Shown here: positions 42,087 through 47,537 of the stretch, piece after piece
Position numbering within the stretch: position 1 is the stretch's first letter
How the letters are laid out: every line of letters starts with the position of its first letter
Assembly: GCA_947427285.1 (NCBI GenBank)
Contig: CANEHE010000016.1
Location: forward strand, 1-47,537
From: an uncultured Porphyromonadaceae bacterium
Lineage (GTDB): Bacteria > Bacteroidota > Bacteroidia > Bacteroidales > Muribaculaceae
DNA length: 47,537 nt
Direction: 5' to 3'
Notes under the pieces: generated by a model
Database searches by the model: none
What the model was told of the DNA's origin: nothing
Seen by the model: only the letters and a program-made list of their open reading frames with translations
Position numbers and translations under genes: made by a program

Positions 42087-42791
42087 TTAATAGACTATAG
42101 TGCCGATTTTTTCTCCTTTAAGGAGGTTGAGGAGATTGCCGGGGGTGTCCATGTCGAAGACGCAGATGGGCATCGAGTTCTCCTTGCAGAGGGCTGTGGC
42201 CGTGAGGTCCATCACTTTCAGGCCGCGGGCCATCACCTCCAAGTAGCTGATGCGGTCGAACTTCGTGGCCGATGGGTCTTTCTCCGGATCGGCAGTGTAG
42301 ACGCCATCCACACGTGTGCCCTTCAGCATCACGTCGGCCTGTATCTCGATGGCGCGGAGTGCGGAGCCGGTATCAGTGGTGAAGTAGGGAGAACCTGTGC
42401 CGCAGCTCATTATGGCCACACGTCCCTCTTCAAGAGTCTCGATAGCGCGTCGGCTGGAGTATGGTTCGCCGATGGGAAACATTCCGATGGCTGTCAGCAC
42501 ACGCGCCGGCTGTCCGGCTTCCTCGAGGGCCGAACGCAGCGCAAGAGAGTTGATGACAGTGGCCAGCATCCCCATCTGGTCGCCGGTGACGCGGTCGAAG
42601 CCTTTGGCAGCCCCGGCCACACCGCGGAATATGTTGCCTCCGCCTATCACAATCCCCACCTGCACGCCGAGGGCAACGGCCTCGCGGATCTGCGCGGCGT
42701 AGGAGGCGAGACGGGCAGAGTCGATCCCCTGGCCCTGACTTCCGGCAAGCGATTCGCCGGAAAGTTTGAGAAGTATTCTTTTGTATTTCAT
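42087..42791 (-). CDS. pyrH: UMP kinase
   Basis: The protein has 234 residues from the ATG at 42791; the longer frame adds a non-homologous 13-residue N-terminus and covers the promoter. UMP kinase of the amino-acid kinase family phosphorylates UMP to UDP and is regulated by UTP and GTP. Visible: [16 protein letters not shown] at the start, [50 protein letters not shown], and [17 protein letters not shown]. It is transcribed divergently from a candidate small RNA and leads frr. Confidence 0.96.
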   Translation of the reverse strand: MKYKRILLKLSGESLAGSQGQGIDSARLASYAAQIREAVALGVQVGIVIGGGNIFRGVAGAAKGFDRVTGDQMGMLATVINSLALRSALEEAGQPARVLTAIGMFPIGEPYSSRRAIETLEEGRVAIMSCGTGSPYFTTDTGSALRAIEIQADVMLKGTRVDGVYTADPEKDPSATKFDRISYLEVMARGLKVMDLTATALCKENSMPICVFDMDTPGNLLNLLKGEKIGTIVY

Positions 42792-42796
42792 GGATG

Positions 42797-42828
42797 CGAA
42801 TTTAATCAATAATTTAAATGATTGCAAC
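42797..42828 (-). promoter_or_regulatory. pyrH promoter
   Basis: On the minus strand GTTG (42828-42825), a 20-nt spacer and TAAATTCG (42804-42797) each differ by one base from TTTG/TAnnTTTG. The box ends 6 nt before the ATG, so the transcript would be leaderless or nearly so. Confidence 0.5.
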
Positions 42829-42839
42829 AATTAAAATAT

Positions 42840-42871
42840 TTTGGCGTTATAAAAATAAATTACTACCTTTG
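42840..42871 (+). promoter_or_regulatory. Promoter of the candidate small RNA
   Basis: TTTG (42840-42843), a 20-nt spacer and TACCTTTG (42864-42871) match the consensus exactly. The block ATTACTACCTTTG is shared base for base with the hicA promoter. Confidence 0.8.
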
Positions 42872-42876
42872 CGGCA

Positions 42877-42949
42877 GTATAACGCTTCATTGTGCCGAAA
42901 GGCTACGTTTGACGTAGCTCATCCTGTAGGTCAATGGAGCGTTTTTTTT
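42877..42949 (+). ncRNA. Candidate structured small RNA with intrinsic terminator
   Basis: Directly after a consensus promoter lies a sequence that folds into a closed structure. AACGCTTCATTG (42881-42892) pairs along its whole length (12 bp, with one G-U pair) with CAATGGAGCGTT (42932-42943), and an eight-T run ends at 42949. Inside is a second perfect 6-bp stem, GCTACG (42902-42907) with CGTAGC (42913-42918), leaving TCATCCTGTAGGT single-stranded. The predicted RNA is about 70 nt. There is no plus-strand gene to serve as its coding region, and the gene downstream is on the other strand. I cannot match it to a named RNA family. It could instead be a bare promoter-terminator unit. Confidence 0.6.
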
Positions 42950-43772
42950 ATTGCTTTCTCTCGGAATAATCCCGAATGAATCCTTTTGGTTTGAAACTCC
43001 AGTGTCTGTATGGGCTGCTCCATCGTTCGGAATAATAATCAAATCCTGTACTCTCGCCAATATTAAAATTGGGCTTTATATTACAAATTTTAGAAAGAAT
43101 GTATTTATAAAGTTTTTCCTTCAATATTGTTCTCTTTCCTCGGCGGCCCGTATCTTCCTGTTTAACCTTGTGCTTGTTATTCAATCTGAAACAGATTGCC
43201 CCAAGAATCAAATCAAGAAGTTGAAGAGGAAGATGCTCAGAAGAATCCACCTCAATTATATCATTTTCACGAATTCTGATATGATTGCGAACGAAATCAT
43301 CGTTATTATTCAACCCAAGAATATATCGTTTGAACTGTCCGACTTGAGCACCACGCGCCGGTATGTCATCTATATAAAGTCGAACAAATCTGTCCTCAAC
43401 AGGCAAATCACAATATTTCAATCCAAATCCATGCTTGATAAACTCATAGTAAAGTATAGTGAACTCATTTTCTTTTTGCTCATGAGTAAGCATCTGAGGC
43501 TTATACTGGTTATTTCTGAAGAAAATGCGTATTTTTGCCTTCCCTTGATACATCAAATCAAATATATAATCTACAACCCGCTTGTATTTTTCAAAGGTAT
43601 ATAGATTTACTTTTTGCCATTTGATCTCCTCATCAATACCGAGACTGTTTGTCAAACTGCGCAGGTCATATATGATTTCGTCATAGAAACGGCTTTCAAT
43701 CAGTATTCCTCCATAAAAGTTGGAATAATACTGCCCGGTTTTATCACTTTCATCAAGCCAGATATAAATCAT
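42948..43772 (-). CDS. DUF3800 domain protein
   Basis: The protein has 274 residues from the ATG at 43772. The N-terminus MIYIWLDESDKTG carries the DES motif that marks the DUF3800 family, and FYGGILIE follows; later VRLYIDDIPARG and EVDSSEHLPLQLLDLILGA match the expected acidic positions (D..SSxxxxLQxADL type). The function is unknown; the acidic pattern suggests a nuclease-like fold, which is inference. The gene is strikingly AT-rich compared with its neighbours, which points to horizontal transfer. The TAA stop shares bases with the T-run of the small RNA on the other strand. A TATTTTTG box lies upstream at 43814-43821. Confidence 0.8.
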   Translation of the reverse strand: MIYIWLDESDKTGQYYSNFYGGILIESRFYDEIIYDLRSLTNSLGIDEEIKWQKVNLYTFEKYKRVVDYIFDLMYQGKAKIRIFFRNNQYKPQMLTHEQKENEFTILYYEFIKHGFGLKYCDLPVEDRFVRLYIDDIPARGAQVGQFKRYILGLNNNDDFVRNHIRIRENDIIEVDSSEHLPLQLLDLILGAICFRLNNKHKVKQEDTGRRGKRTILKEKLYKYILSKICNIKPNFNIGESTGFDYYSERWSSPYRHWSFKPKGFIRDYSERKQ

Positions 43773-43813
43773 AATTGTATTAGAAATTCGTGAGGCCCTC
43801 ACCAATCACATCG

Positions 43814-43821
43814 CAAAAATA
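43814..43821 (-). promoter_or_regulatory. -7 box of the DUF3800 gene
   Basis: On the minus strand TATTTTTG lies 41 nt upstream of the start codon. There is no matching TTTG at the usual spacing. Confidence 0.45.
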
Positions 43822-43950
43822 CGAAAAAAGCGCGGAACAAGCGACATCGCGGACCTCTTTTTTGGCAGAGTGTGAGTGGCTGTTTAATAATGAGCGGAAA
43901 TTTAACACTTTTTTAATTGAATTTTAGGACAATATCAAAATAATTATATG

Positions 43951-43958
43951 TAACTTTG
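43951..43958 (+). promoter_or_regulatory. -7 box of the secreted Ig-like protein gene
   Basis: TAACTTTG lies 58 nt before the ATG at 44017, with an AT-rich leader after it. The -33 region has only a weak match. Confidence 0.5.
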
Positions 43959-44016
43959 CAGTCCACATAGCAATGATAACAAAAATAAACATCAATAATT
44001 TAAAAATCAATCCTCT

Positions 44017-45465
44017 ATGAAGAAAATTTTACTTTCTCTCGCAGTCGCCGCCCTCAGCACGACCGCATTCGCCGGTGAGGTGCAGGAAATCATCACTATT
44101 GATAATTTCCCTGACGCAAAGGTCAACACTTACTCAGATTTTACCTATACTTCCAACACAACAGGAATAACCTACAAAGCCCAGCTGACAAAAGCTCCCG
44201 AAGCAAACGGCAGTTGCCTGCAATTCCGTTCGAAAAACTCCAACTCGGGGCTTGTAATCACAGCCAATCCCAAAGGGGCTGTCTTCAAAAGCCTTAAAGT
44301 GGAGAACGGCACAGGAACCGCTGAAACGCGCACTTTTGATGTTTACGGCAAAAATGCCGCATATACAGCACCTACCCAGCTCTATGCCACAGCCGCCGGA
44401 GACCAGGGCACTAAAATCGGTTCGGCCAAAATAACTGAAAACGGCACAGTGACCGCCGATGCCGGAACAAACTATACATTCATCGGTGCTCGTTCCGCCG
44501 ACGGTGCCTGCTACATTTCAAAAATAATCATCACCTACGAGATCGCAGGCGACACCAAGAAAAACGCCGAACTGAAGTTTGACGGCATCAGCGCGACTGT
44601 CTACATGGCTGAGAAGACTTTCCCCGGTCTGACTCTGACCAAAGCCACTACAGCGGCCGTGAACTATGAATCATCCAACCCTGAAGTGGCTACCGTGGAC
44701 CACACCACAGGCGTGGTGACTCTCGTTGCTCCCGGCACAACCACCATCGAAGCCCAGGCAAGTGAGAACGACGAGTACTACGAAGGTATCGCCACCTACA
44801 CCCTGACAGTGCTCTCCGACGATGTGATCTACACCGACGCCTGCACCACAGCCGACTGCGGATTCACATCGATCTTCGCCACAGACACATTCAACCCCTG
44901 GTCGATCGATGCCACCTACGGCCTCAAGGCTTCCGCTTACAAAGACAACAAAGCAAACGCATCCGACGCCGTGATGGCTTCTCCTGTTCTTGACCTCACA
45001 GGACGCAAAAACTGCACTCTCAGCTTCGAACATGTCCTCAACCAGTTCAAGCTCAACAATGTCATGTTAGAGACTGTCGACCAGGCACTCCAGTACATCT
45101 CGGTAGTGGCCCGCGAAGATGGTGCCACCGAATGGACAAAACTCTCCAATCCTGTGCTCCCCGAGAAATATGCATGGTCTCCCTGGGCTAAATCGGGCGA
45201 CATCGACCTCTCCGCTTTCGACGGCAAGAATATCCAGATCGGTTTCCGCTACATCTCCACCACCGAGATCGCCGGAACATGGCAGATCAAGAATGTCGAG
45301 GTGAAAGGCACCAAGGACAGCGGCACAGGTGTGGTAGACACTCTCATCGACGAGAACACTCCCGCCGTATACTACAACCTCCAGGGCGTACGTGTCGACA
45401 ATCCCGCAAAGGGTCTCTACATCAAGGTACAGGGCAACAAGACCACAAAAGTACTTGTGAAATAA
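44017..45465 (+). CDS. Secreted protein with bacterial Ig-like domain and T9SS-like tail
   Basis: The protein has 482 residues and a signal peptide (MKKILLSLAVAALSTTAFA). Residues about 22-190 form a beta-rich domain of unknown type. About 190-270 is a BIG2-like Ig fold (VNYESSNPEVATVDHTTGVV, then APGTTTIEAQAS). About 275-435 looks like a choice-of-anchor/carbohydrate-binding-like jelly roll (SPVLDLTGRKNCTLSFEHVL, then IQIGFRYIS). The end AVYYNLQGVRVDNPAKGLYI with a Lys-rich last stretch is the short sorting-like tail also seen at 164, 7484 and 35336. It is probably exported through the type IX system or held at the surface. No catalytic motif is seen. A strong terminator follows. Confidence 0.8.
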   Translation: MKKILLSLAVAALSTTAFAGEVQEIITIDNFPDAKVNTYSDFTYTSNTTGITYKAQLTKAPEANGSCLQFRSKNSNSGLVITANPKGAVFKSLKVENGTGTAETRTFDVYGKNAAYTAPTQLYATAAGDQGTKIGSAKITENGTVTADAGTNYTFIGARSADGACYISKIIITYEIAGDTKKNAELKFDGISATVYMAEKTFPGLTLTKATTAAVNYESSNPEVATVDHTTGVVTLVAPGTTTIEAQASENDEYYEGIATYTLTVLSDDVIYTDACTTADCGFTSIFATDTFNPWSIDATYGLKASAYKDNKANASDAVMASPVLDLTGRKNCTLSFEHVLNQFKLNNVMLETVDQALQYISVVAREDGATEWTKLSNPVLPEKYAWSPWAKSGDIDLSAFDGKNIQIGFRYISTTEIAGTWQIKNVEVKGTKDSGTGVVDTLIDENTPAVYYNLQGVRVDNPAKGLYIKVQGNKTTKVLVK

Positions 45466-45491
45466 TCCCTCCCATACATACCACTGAAATC

Positions 45492-45518
45492 GGCCGCCGG
45501 GGTTTCCTCCCGGCGGCC
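45492..45518 (+). terminator. Strong terminator after the Ig-like protein gene
   Basis: GGCCGCCGGG (45492-45501) and CCCGGCGGCC (45509-45518) form a perfect 10-bp stem with a 7-nt loop, followed by TTATTT. Confidence 0.8.
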
Positions 45519-45539
45519 TTATTTAAATGACCTCGTATC

Positions 45540-45713
45540 TCATAGACCAAGCATTTCATGAATTTGTTCAAGTGTCACTCGCTCAACGCGGCCCGCTTTT
45601 ACGTCCTCTATCCCACGCATGACCATAGCCATGTTTTCAGGATCGTCAAACCAGGGATCTCCGGAGGGAGAAGGGTTTTCATAGACAGCGATATTTGTGC
45701 TGTTTCCTAACAT
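45540..45713 (-). CDS. Small antitoxin-like protein downstream of hicB
   Basis: The protein has 57 residues: an N-terminal MLGNSTNIAVYENP, then DPWFDDPENMAMVMRGIEDV and KAGRVERVTLEQIHEMLGL at the end. The pattern of a FDDPEN segment and a short amphipathic GIEDVKxGR..T.EEI helix resembles small antitoxins that precede RelE/YoeB-type toxins in Bacteroidales. Its ATG overlaps the hicB stop codon (TATGTTAG), so translation is coupled. No toxin gene follows: the next sequence is the terminator of the convergent gene. It may be an orphan antitoxin or a third member of this hic operon. Confidence 0.65.
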   Translation of the reverse strand: MLGNSTNIAVYENPSPSGDPWFDDPENMAMVMRGIEDVKAGRVERVTLEQIHEMLGL

Positions 45714-46123
45714 AGGGATAAAATCTGTGAACCTATTACATGCAGTCCGGCAATGATTCTCGCACGCTGCATGGGACGGGGCTGTTTTATGCCGTTGGCA
45801 TAGTGAGAAAGTTGTTTCTGGTTGATGCCTGAGGCACGACTGATAGCAGCCATTGTCGTATAGGTTTCGGCATCACGTAGAAGAGCAGCCGTGTCAAGCT
45901 CATATTCCAATTCATAATTGCCGTTTACGAGATATTCGGGCAATATATCCCCATCAGCCACACATCCCTCAATATGCCATTTAAGAGACTGTTCAAAATC
46001 CTCTTTGAGTTTCCGGAGCGTTTTTGCGGTTGCCACAACCGATCCGGCATCTTCATCGCTCCATGCACAGCAAAAGTTTTTGCCTGTCCAGCTTACCTCT
46101 ATCTTTAATCTATGATCTGCCAT
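45707..46123 (-). CDS. hicB: HicB-type antitoxin with helix-turn-helix
   Basis: The protein has 138 residues. The N-terminal part (MADHRLKIEVSWTGKNFCCA, then VVATAKTLRKLKEDFEQSLKWHI) resembles the partly degraded RNase-H-like HicB fold. The C-terminal part (TMAAISRASGINQKQLSHYA, then NGIKQPRPMQRARI) is a helix-turn-helix, which in HicB proteins binds the operon promoter and represses it. It follows hicA after 48 nt on the same strand. HicB neutralises the HicA mRNA interferase. It is likely autoregulatory at the promoter at 46387-46418. Confidence 0.85.
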   Translation of the reverse strand: MADHRLKIEVSWTGKNFCCAWSDEDAGSVVATAKTLRKLKEDFEQSLKWHIEGCVADGDILPEYLVNGNYELEYELDTAALLRDAETYTTMAAISRASGINQKQLSHYANGIKQPRPMQRARIIAGLHVIGSQILSLC

Positions 46124-46171
46124 ATAGGAAAGTATTCAAATTAAAAAATTTATTACTTGTAGAAGACTGAC

Positions 46172-46366
46172 TTATCGCCATCCTGCCTGCTTCCAGATAC
46201 TATTCAGCAAAAATTGATCGAGAGTCTCACTTGGCTTACCTCGTACTGTCACCTTCCCTTTCTTTGTCGGATGCTTGAACTGTCGATGATCTCCTTTTGT
46301 CGTGATTCTCACCCAACCGTCAGCCTCAAGCATCTCAATTACTTCCTTTACCTTATATCGGTTCAT
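46172..46366 (-). CDS. hicA: HicA-type toxin (mRNA interferase)
   Basis: The protein has 64 residues from the ATG at 46366 (MNRYKVKEVIEMLEADGWV). The dsRNA-binding-like HicA fold is marked by TTKGDHRQFKHPTKKGKVTV, where the His of GDHRQF is the expected catalytic residue, and ends in a long amphipathic segment. HicA cleaves mRNA when not bound by HicB. A longer in-frame extension upstream runs into the glycosyltransferase gene on the other strand and is rejected. Toxin-first order is usual for hicAB. The region is AT-rich. Confidence 0.88.
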   Translation of the reverse strand: MNRYKVKEVIEMLEADGWVRITTKGDHRQFKHPTKKGKVTVRGKPSETLDQFLLNSIWKQAGWR

Positions 46367-46386
46367 TTTAGTCCTGTTTGAGGACA

Positions 46387-46418
46387 CAAAGGTAGTAATA
46401 TTTCTACTTATAAACAAA
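46387..46418 (-). promoter_or_regulatory. hicAB promoter
   Basis: On the minus strand TTTG (46418-46415), a 20-nt spacer and TACCTTTG (46394-46387) match the consensus exactly, 20 nt before the hicA ATG. Confidence 0.8.
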
Positions 46419-46455
46419 TTCCAAAAGAAAAAATATTTATCAGAATATTTTTTCT

Positions 46456-46463
46456 TAAATTTG
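46456..46463 (+). promoter_or_regulatory. -7 box of the glycosyltransferase gene (near-leaderless)
   Basis: TAAATTTG ends 6 nt before the ATG at 46470, so the mRNA probably starts at or beside the start codon. No TTTG is seen at 19-21 nt. Confidence 0.55.
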
Positions 46464-46469
46464 TCGGTC

Positions 46470-47435
46470 ATGATCTCTATTGTGGTACCGGCTTTCAACG
46501 CCGAACGTTTTCTACAGCATGCCGTGGAGTCGGTTTTTGCCCAGACCTGCCAGGACTGGGAGCTGATCCTCGTCGACGACGGATCGACCGATACGACTCC
46601 GGCTATGTGCGACCGCATGGCCCGCACCGACGGCCGCATACGGGTGGTGCACAAACCGAATGGAGGTCTTTCCGACGCCCGCAACGCCGGACTCGACGTG
46701 GCTTCCGGCGAATGGATCTCTTTCCTCGATGCCGATGACGCCCTGCATCCCGATGCGCTTTCCCTGATGCTGCTCACAGCCACGAAGGAGAACGCCGACA
46801 TAGTCTGCGGAGGTTTTCATGAATCGGCCGGAGCGGAAGTCCCGGTGAAATGGCGTCCGCGTTTCAGTGCGGAGACTGTTTCGGGCGAAGAGGCTGTGCG
46901 CCGGATGCTCTATCAGAAAGGACCTGACCATTCGGCATGGGGAAAGCTCTATTCACGCCGCGTGTGGGGCGAAGCACGTTTTCGGCGCGGCATCTGGTAT
47001 GAGGATCTGGATCTTTTCTACCGCCTGTTTCTGCGGTCGGGAAGAGTGGCGTTGTGCCCCAGGCCGCTTTATCTCTACCGGAAAAATCCCGACAGCTTTC
47101 TCCACCGTTTCACCCCGGGCCGCCTGGACGTGCTTGACGTGTGCGACCGTATGTGCGCATATATGGAAAAGGAGTCTCCTTATCTGGTCCGCGCCGCGCA
47201 CGACCGCCGCCTGTCGGCAGCCTTCAACATCTTCGGTCTTCTGGCGGCAAACCGGCTTCTCGACGATGACGGCTATCTCCAGGCTTTGAAACGTTGCAGG
47301 GAGATCATACGCTCCGGGCGAAGGGAATCGCTGGCCGACCCGGAAGTGAGACTGAAAAACAGAATCGGCATTCTCGCCAGCTATGCGGGAGGTTTTCCGC
47401 TACTGGCTTTTCTGTCCCGATTTATTTATAGATAA
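46470..47435 (+). CDS. Family 2 glycosyltransferase
   Basis: The protein has 321 residues from the ATG at 46470, the start that gives the standard GT2 opening MISIVVPAFNAERFL. The GT-A fold is visible: LILVDDGSTDTTP near 32-44 (nucleotide binding), KPNGGLSDARNAGLDVASGE near 62-80, and FLDADD near 85-90 (the DxD-type metal motif). GIWYEDLDLFYRLFLRSGR supplies the ED acceptor-site motif. Such enzymes transfer a sugar from a nucleotide sugar, usually onto surface polysaccharide or glycan precursors. No other glycan genes are adjacent in the window, so the acceptor is unknown. It is divergent from hicA. Confidence 0.9.
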   Translation: MISIVVPAFNAERFLQHAVESVFAQTCQDWELILVDDGSTDTTPAMCDRMARTDGRIRVVHKPNGGLSDARNAGLDVASGEWISFLDADDALHPDALSLMLLTATKENADIVCGGFHESAGAEVPVKWRPRFSAETVSGEEAVRRMLYQKGPDHSAWGKLYSRRVWGEARFRRGIWYEDLDLFYRLFLRSGRVALCPRPLYLYRKNPDSFLHRFTPGRLDVLDVCDRMCAYMEKESPYLVRAAHDRRLSAAFNIFGLLAANRLLDDDGYLQALKRCREIIRSGRRESLADPEVRLKNRIGILASYAGGFPLLAFLSRFIYR

Positions 47436-47442
47436 GACTCTT

Positions 47443-47537
47443 AGAGGTTGTTTAAAAATCATTGTTAAACGCAGAGTGGTGGATTTTTTGTTAAGGCGCA
47501 CTTTATGAGGAGGGAGCATAGCGGGCTATGTGACCGA
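47443..47537. repeat. Edge of a repeat or insertion-type element, cut by the window end
   Basis: After the glycosyltransferase stop comes a non-coding stretch starting GAGGTTGTTTAAAAATCA, then ATTGTTAAACGC, a TTTTTTGTTAAGGCGCAC run and the palindrome CATAGCGGGCTATG near 47518-47531. The layout (outer GTTTAA motif, inner palindrome) resembles ends of insertion sequences or foldback elements of Bacteroidales. The rest lies outside the window. Confidence 0.4.

Noticed and set aside
46367..46801. Long N-terminal extension of hicA
   Set aside because: It is antisense to the glycosyltransferase and crosses the hicAB promoter; the 64-residue HicA is complete by itself.

Overview
The window is one stretch of a Bacteroidales chromosome, most likely Muribaculaceae. 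The evidence is the Bacteroidetes promoter signature (TTTG, 19-21 nt, then TAnnTTTG) in front of many genes, the near absence of strong Shine-Dalgarno sites, a PorW/SprE type IX secretion lipoprotein, large GLUG-repeat secreted proteins with short C-terminal sorting-like tails, and core proteins of Bacteroidales type. Most of the window is moderately GC-rich. Visibly AT-rich islands (KilA-N region, DUF3800 gene, hicAB) look acquired. Family assignment is inference; the phylum-level signals are seen directly.

Layout. 0-8.7 kb: the end of a secreted protein, a LysM glucosaminidase, a 1999-residue GLUG-repeat surface protein, a decayed KilA-N gene lying between two near-identical palindromes, and a 193-bp MITE-like element that ends on the start codon of the next gene. 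8.7-14.9 kb: cytidine deaminase, a secreted EreA/ChaN-like protein, PorW, aspartate ammonia-lyase. 14.9-21.7 kb, minus strand: mfd, a C-terminal processing protease and nadB. 21.8-26.1 kb: a set resembling a phage lysis cassette (u-spanin-like lipoprotein, holin-like coiled-coil protein, amidase) split by ksgA and a small gene on the other strand, then a secreted C1B peptidase and an unknown ORF. 26.1-28.6 kb, minus strand: radical SAM, LD-carboxypeptidase, D-aminoacyl-tRNA deacylase and MazG-like genes, packed as an operon. 28.7-35.3 kb, plus strand: rnpA-yidD, yqeY, serS, a membrane pseudokinase overlapping an acetyltransferase gene, purC and menG. 35.3-42.8 kb, minus strand: a second giant GLUG protein behind pyrH-frr. 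42.8-47.5 kb: a candidate small RNA with its own promoter and terminator, a DUF3800 gene, a secreted Ig-like protein, a hicA-hicB-small-gene cluster, a glycosyltransferase, and the edge of a repeat or insertion element.

How the parts relate. PorW belongs to the type IX secretion machine. Four secreted proteins here (one partial) end in a related short tail like the last strands of a T9SS sorting domain, so machine and likely cargo lie near each other. The housekeeping genes cover nucleotide, NAD and aspartate metabolism, RNA processing and translation. The least explained parts are the split lysis-like module, the roughly 70-nt structured RNA by pyrH, the MITE fused to the cdd start, the KilA-N pseudogene between duplicated palindromes, and the pseudokinase-acetyltransferase pair. 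No tRNA, rRNA or CRISPR array was seen. All homology statements come from reading motifs, not from database searches.
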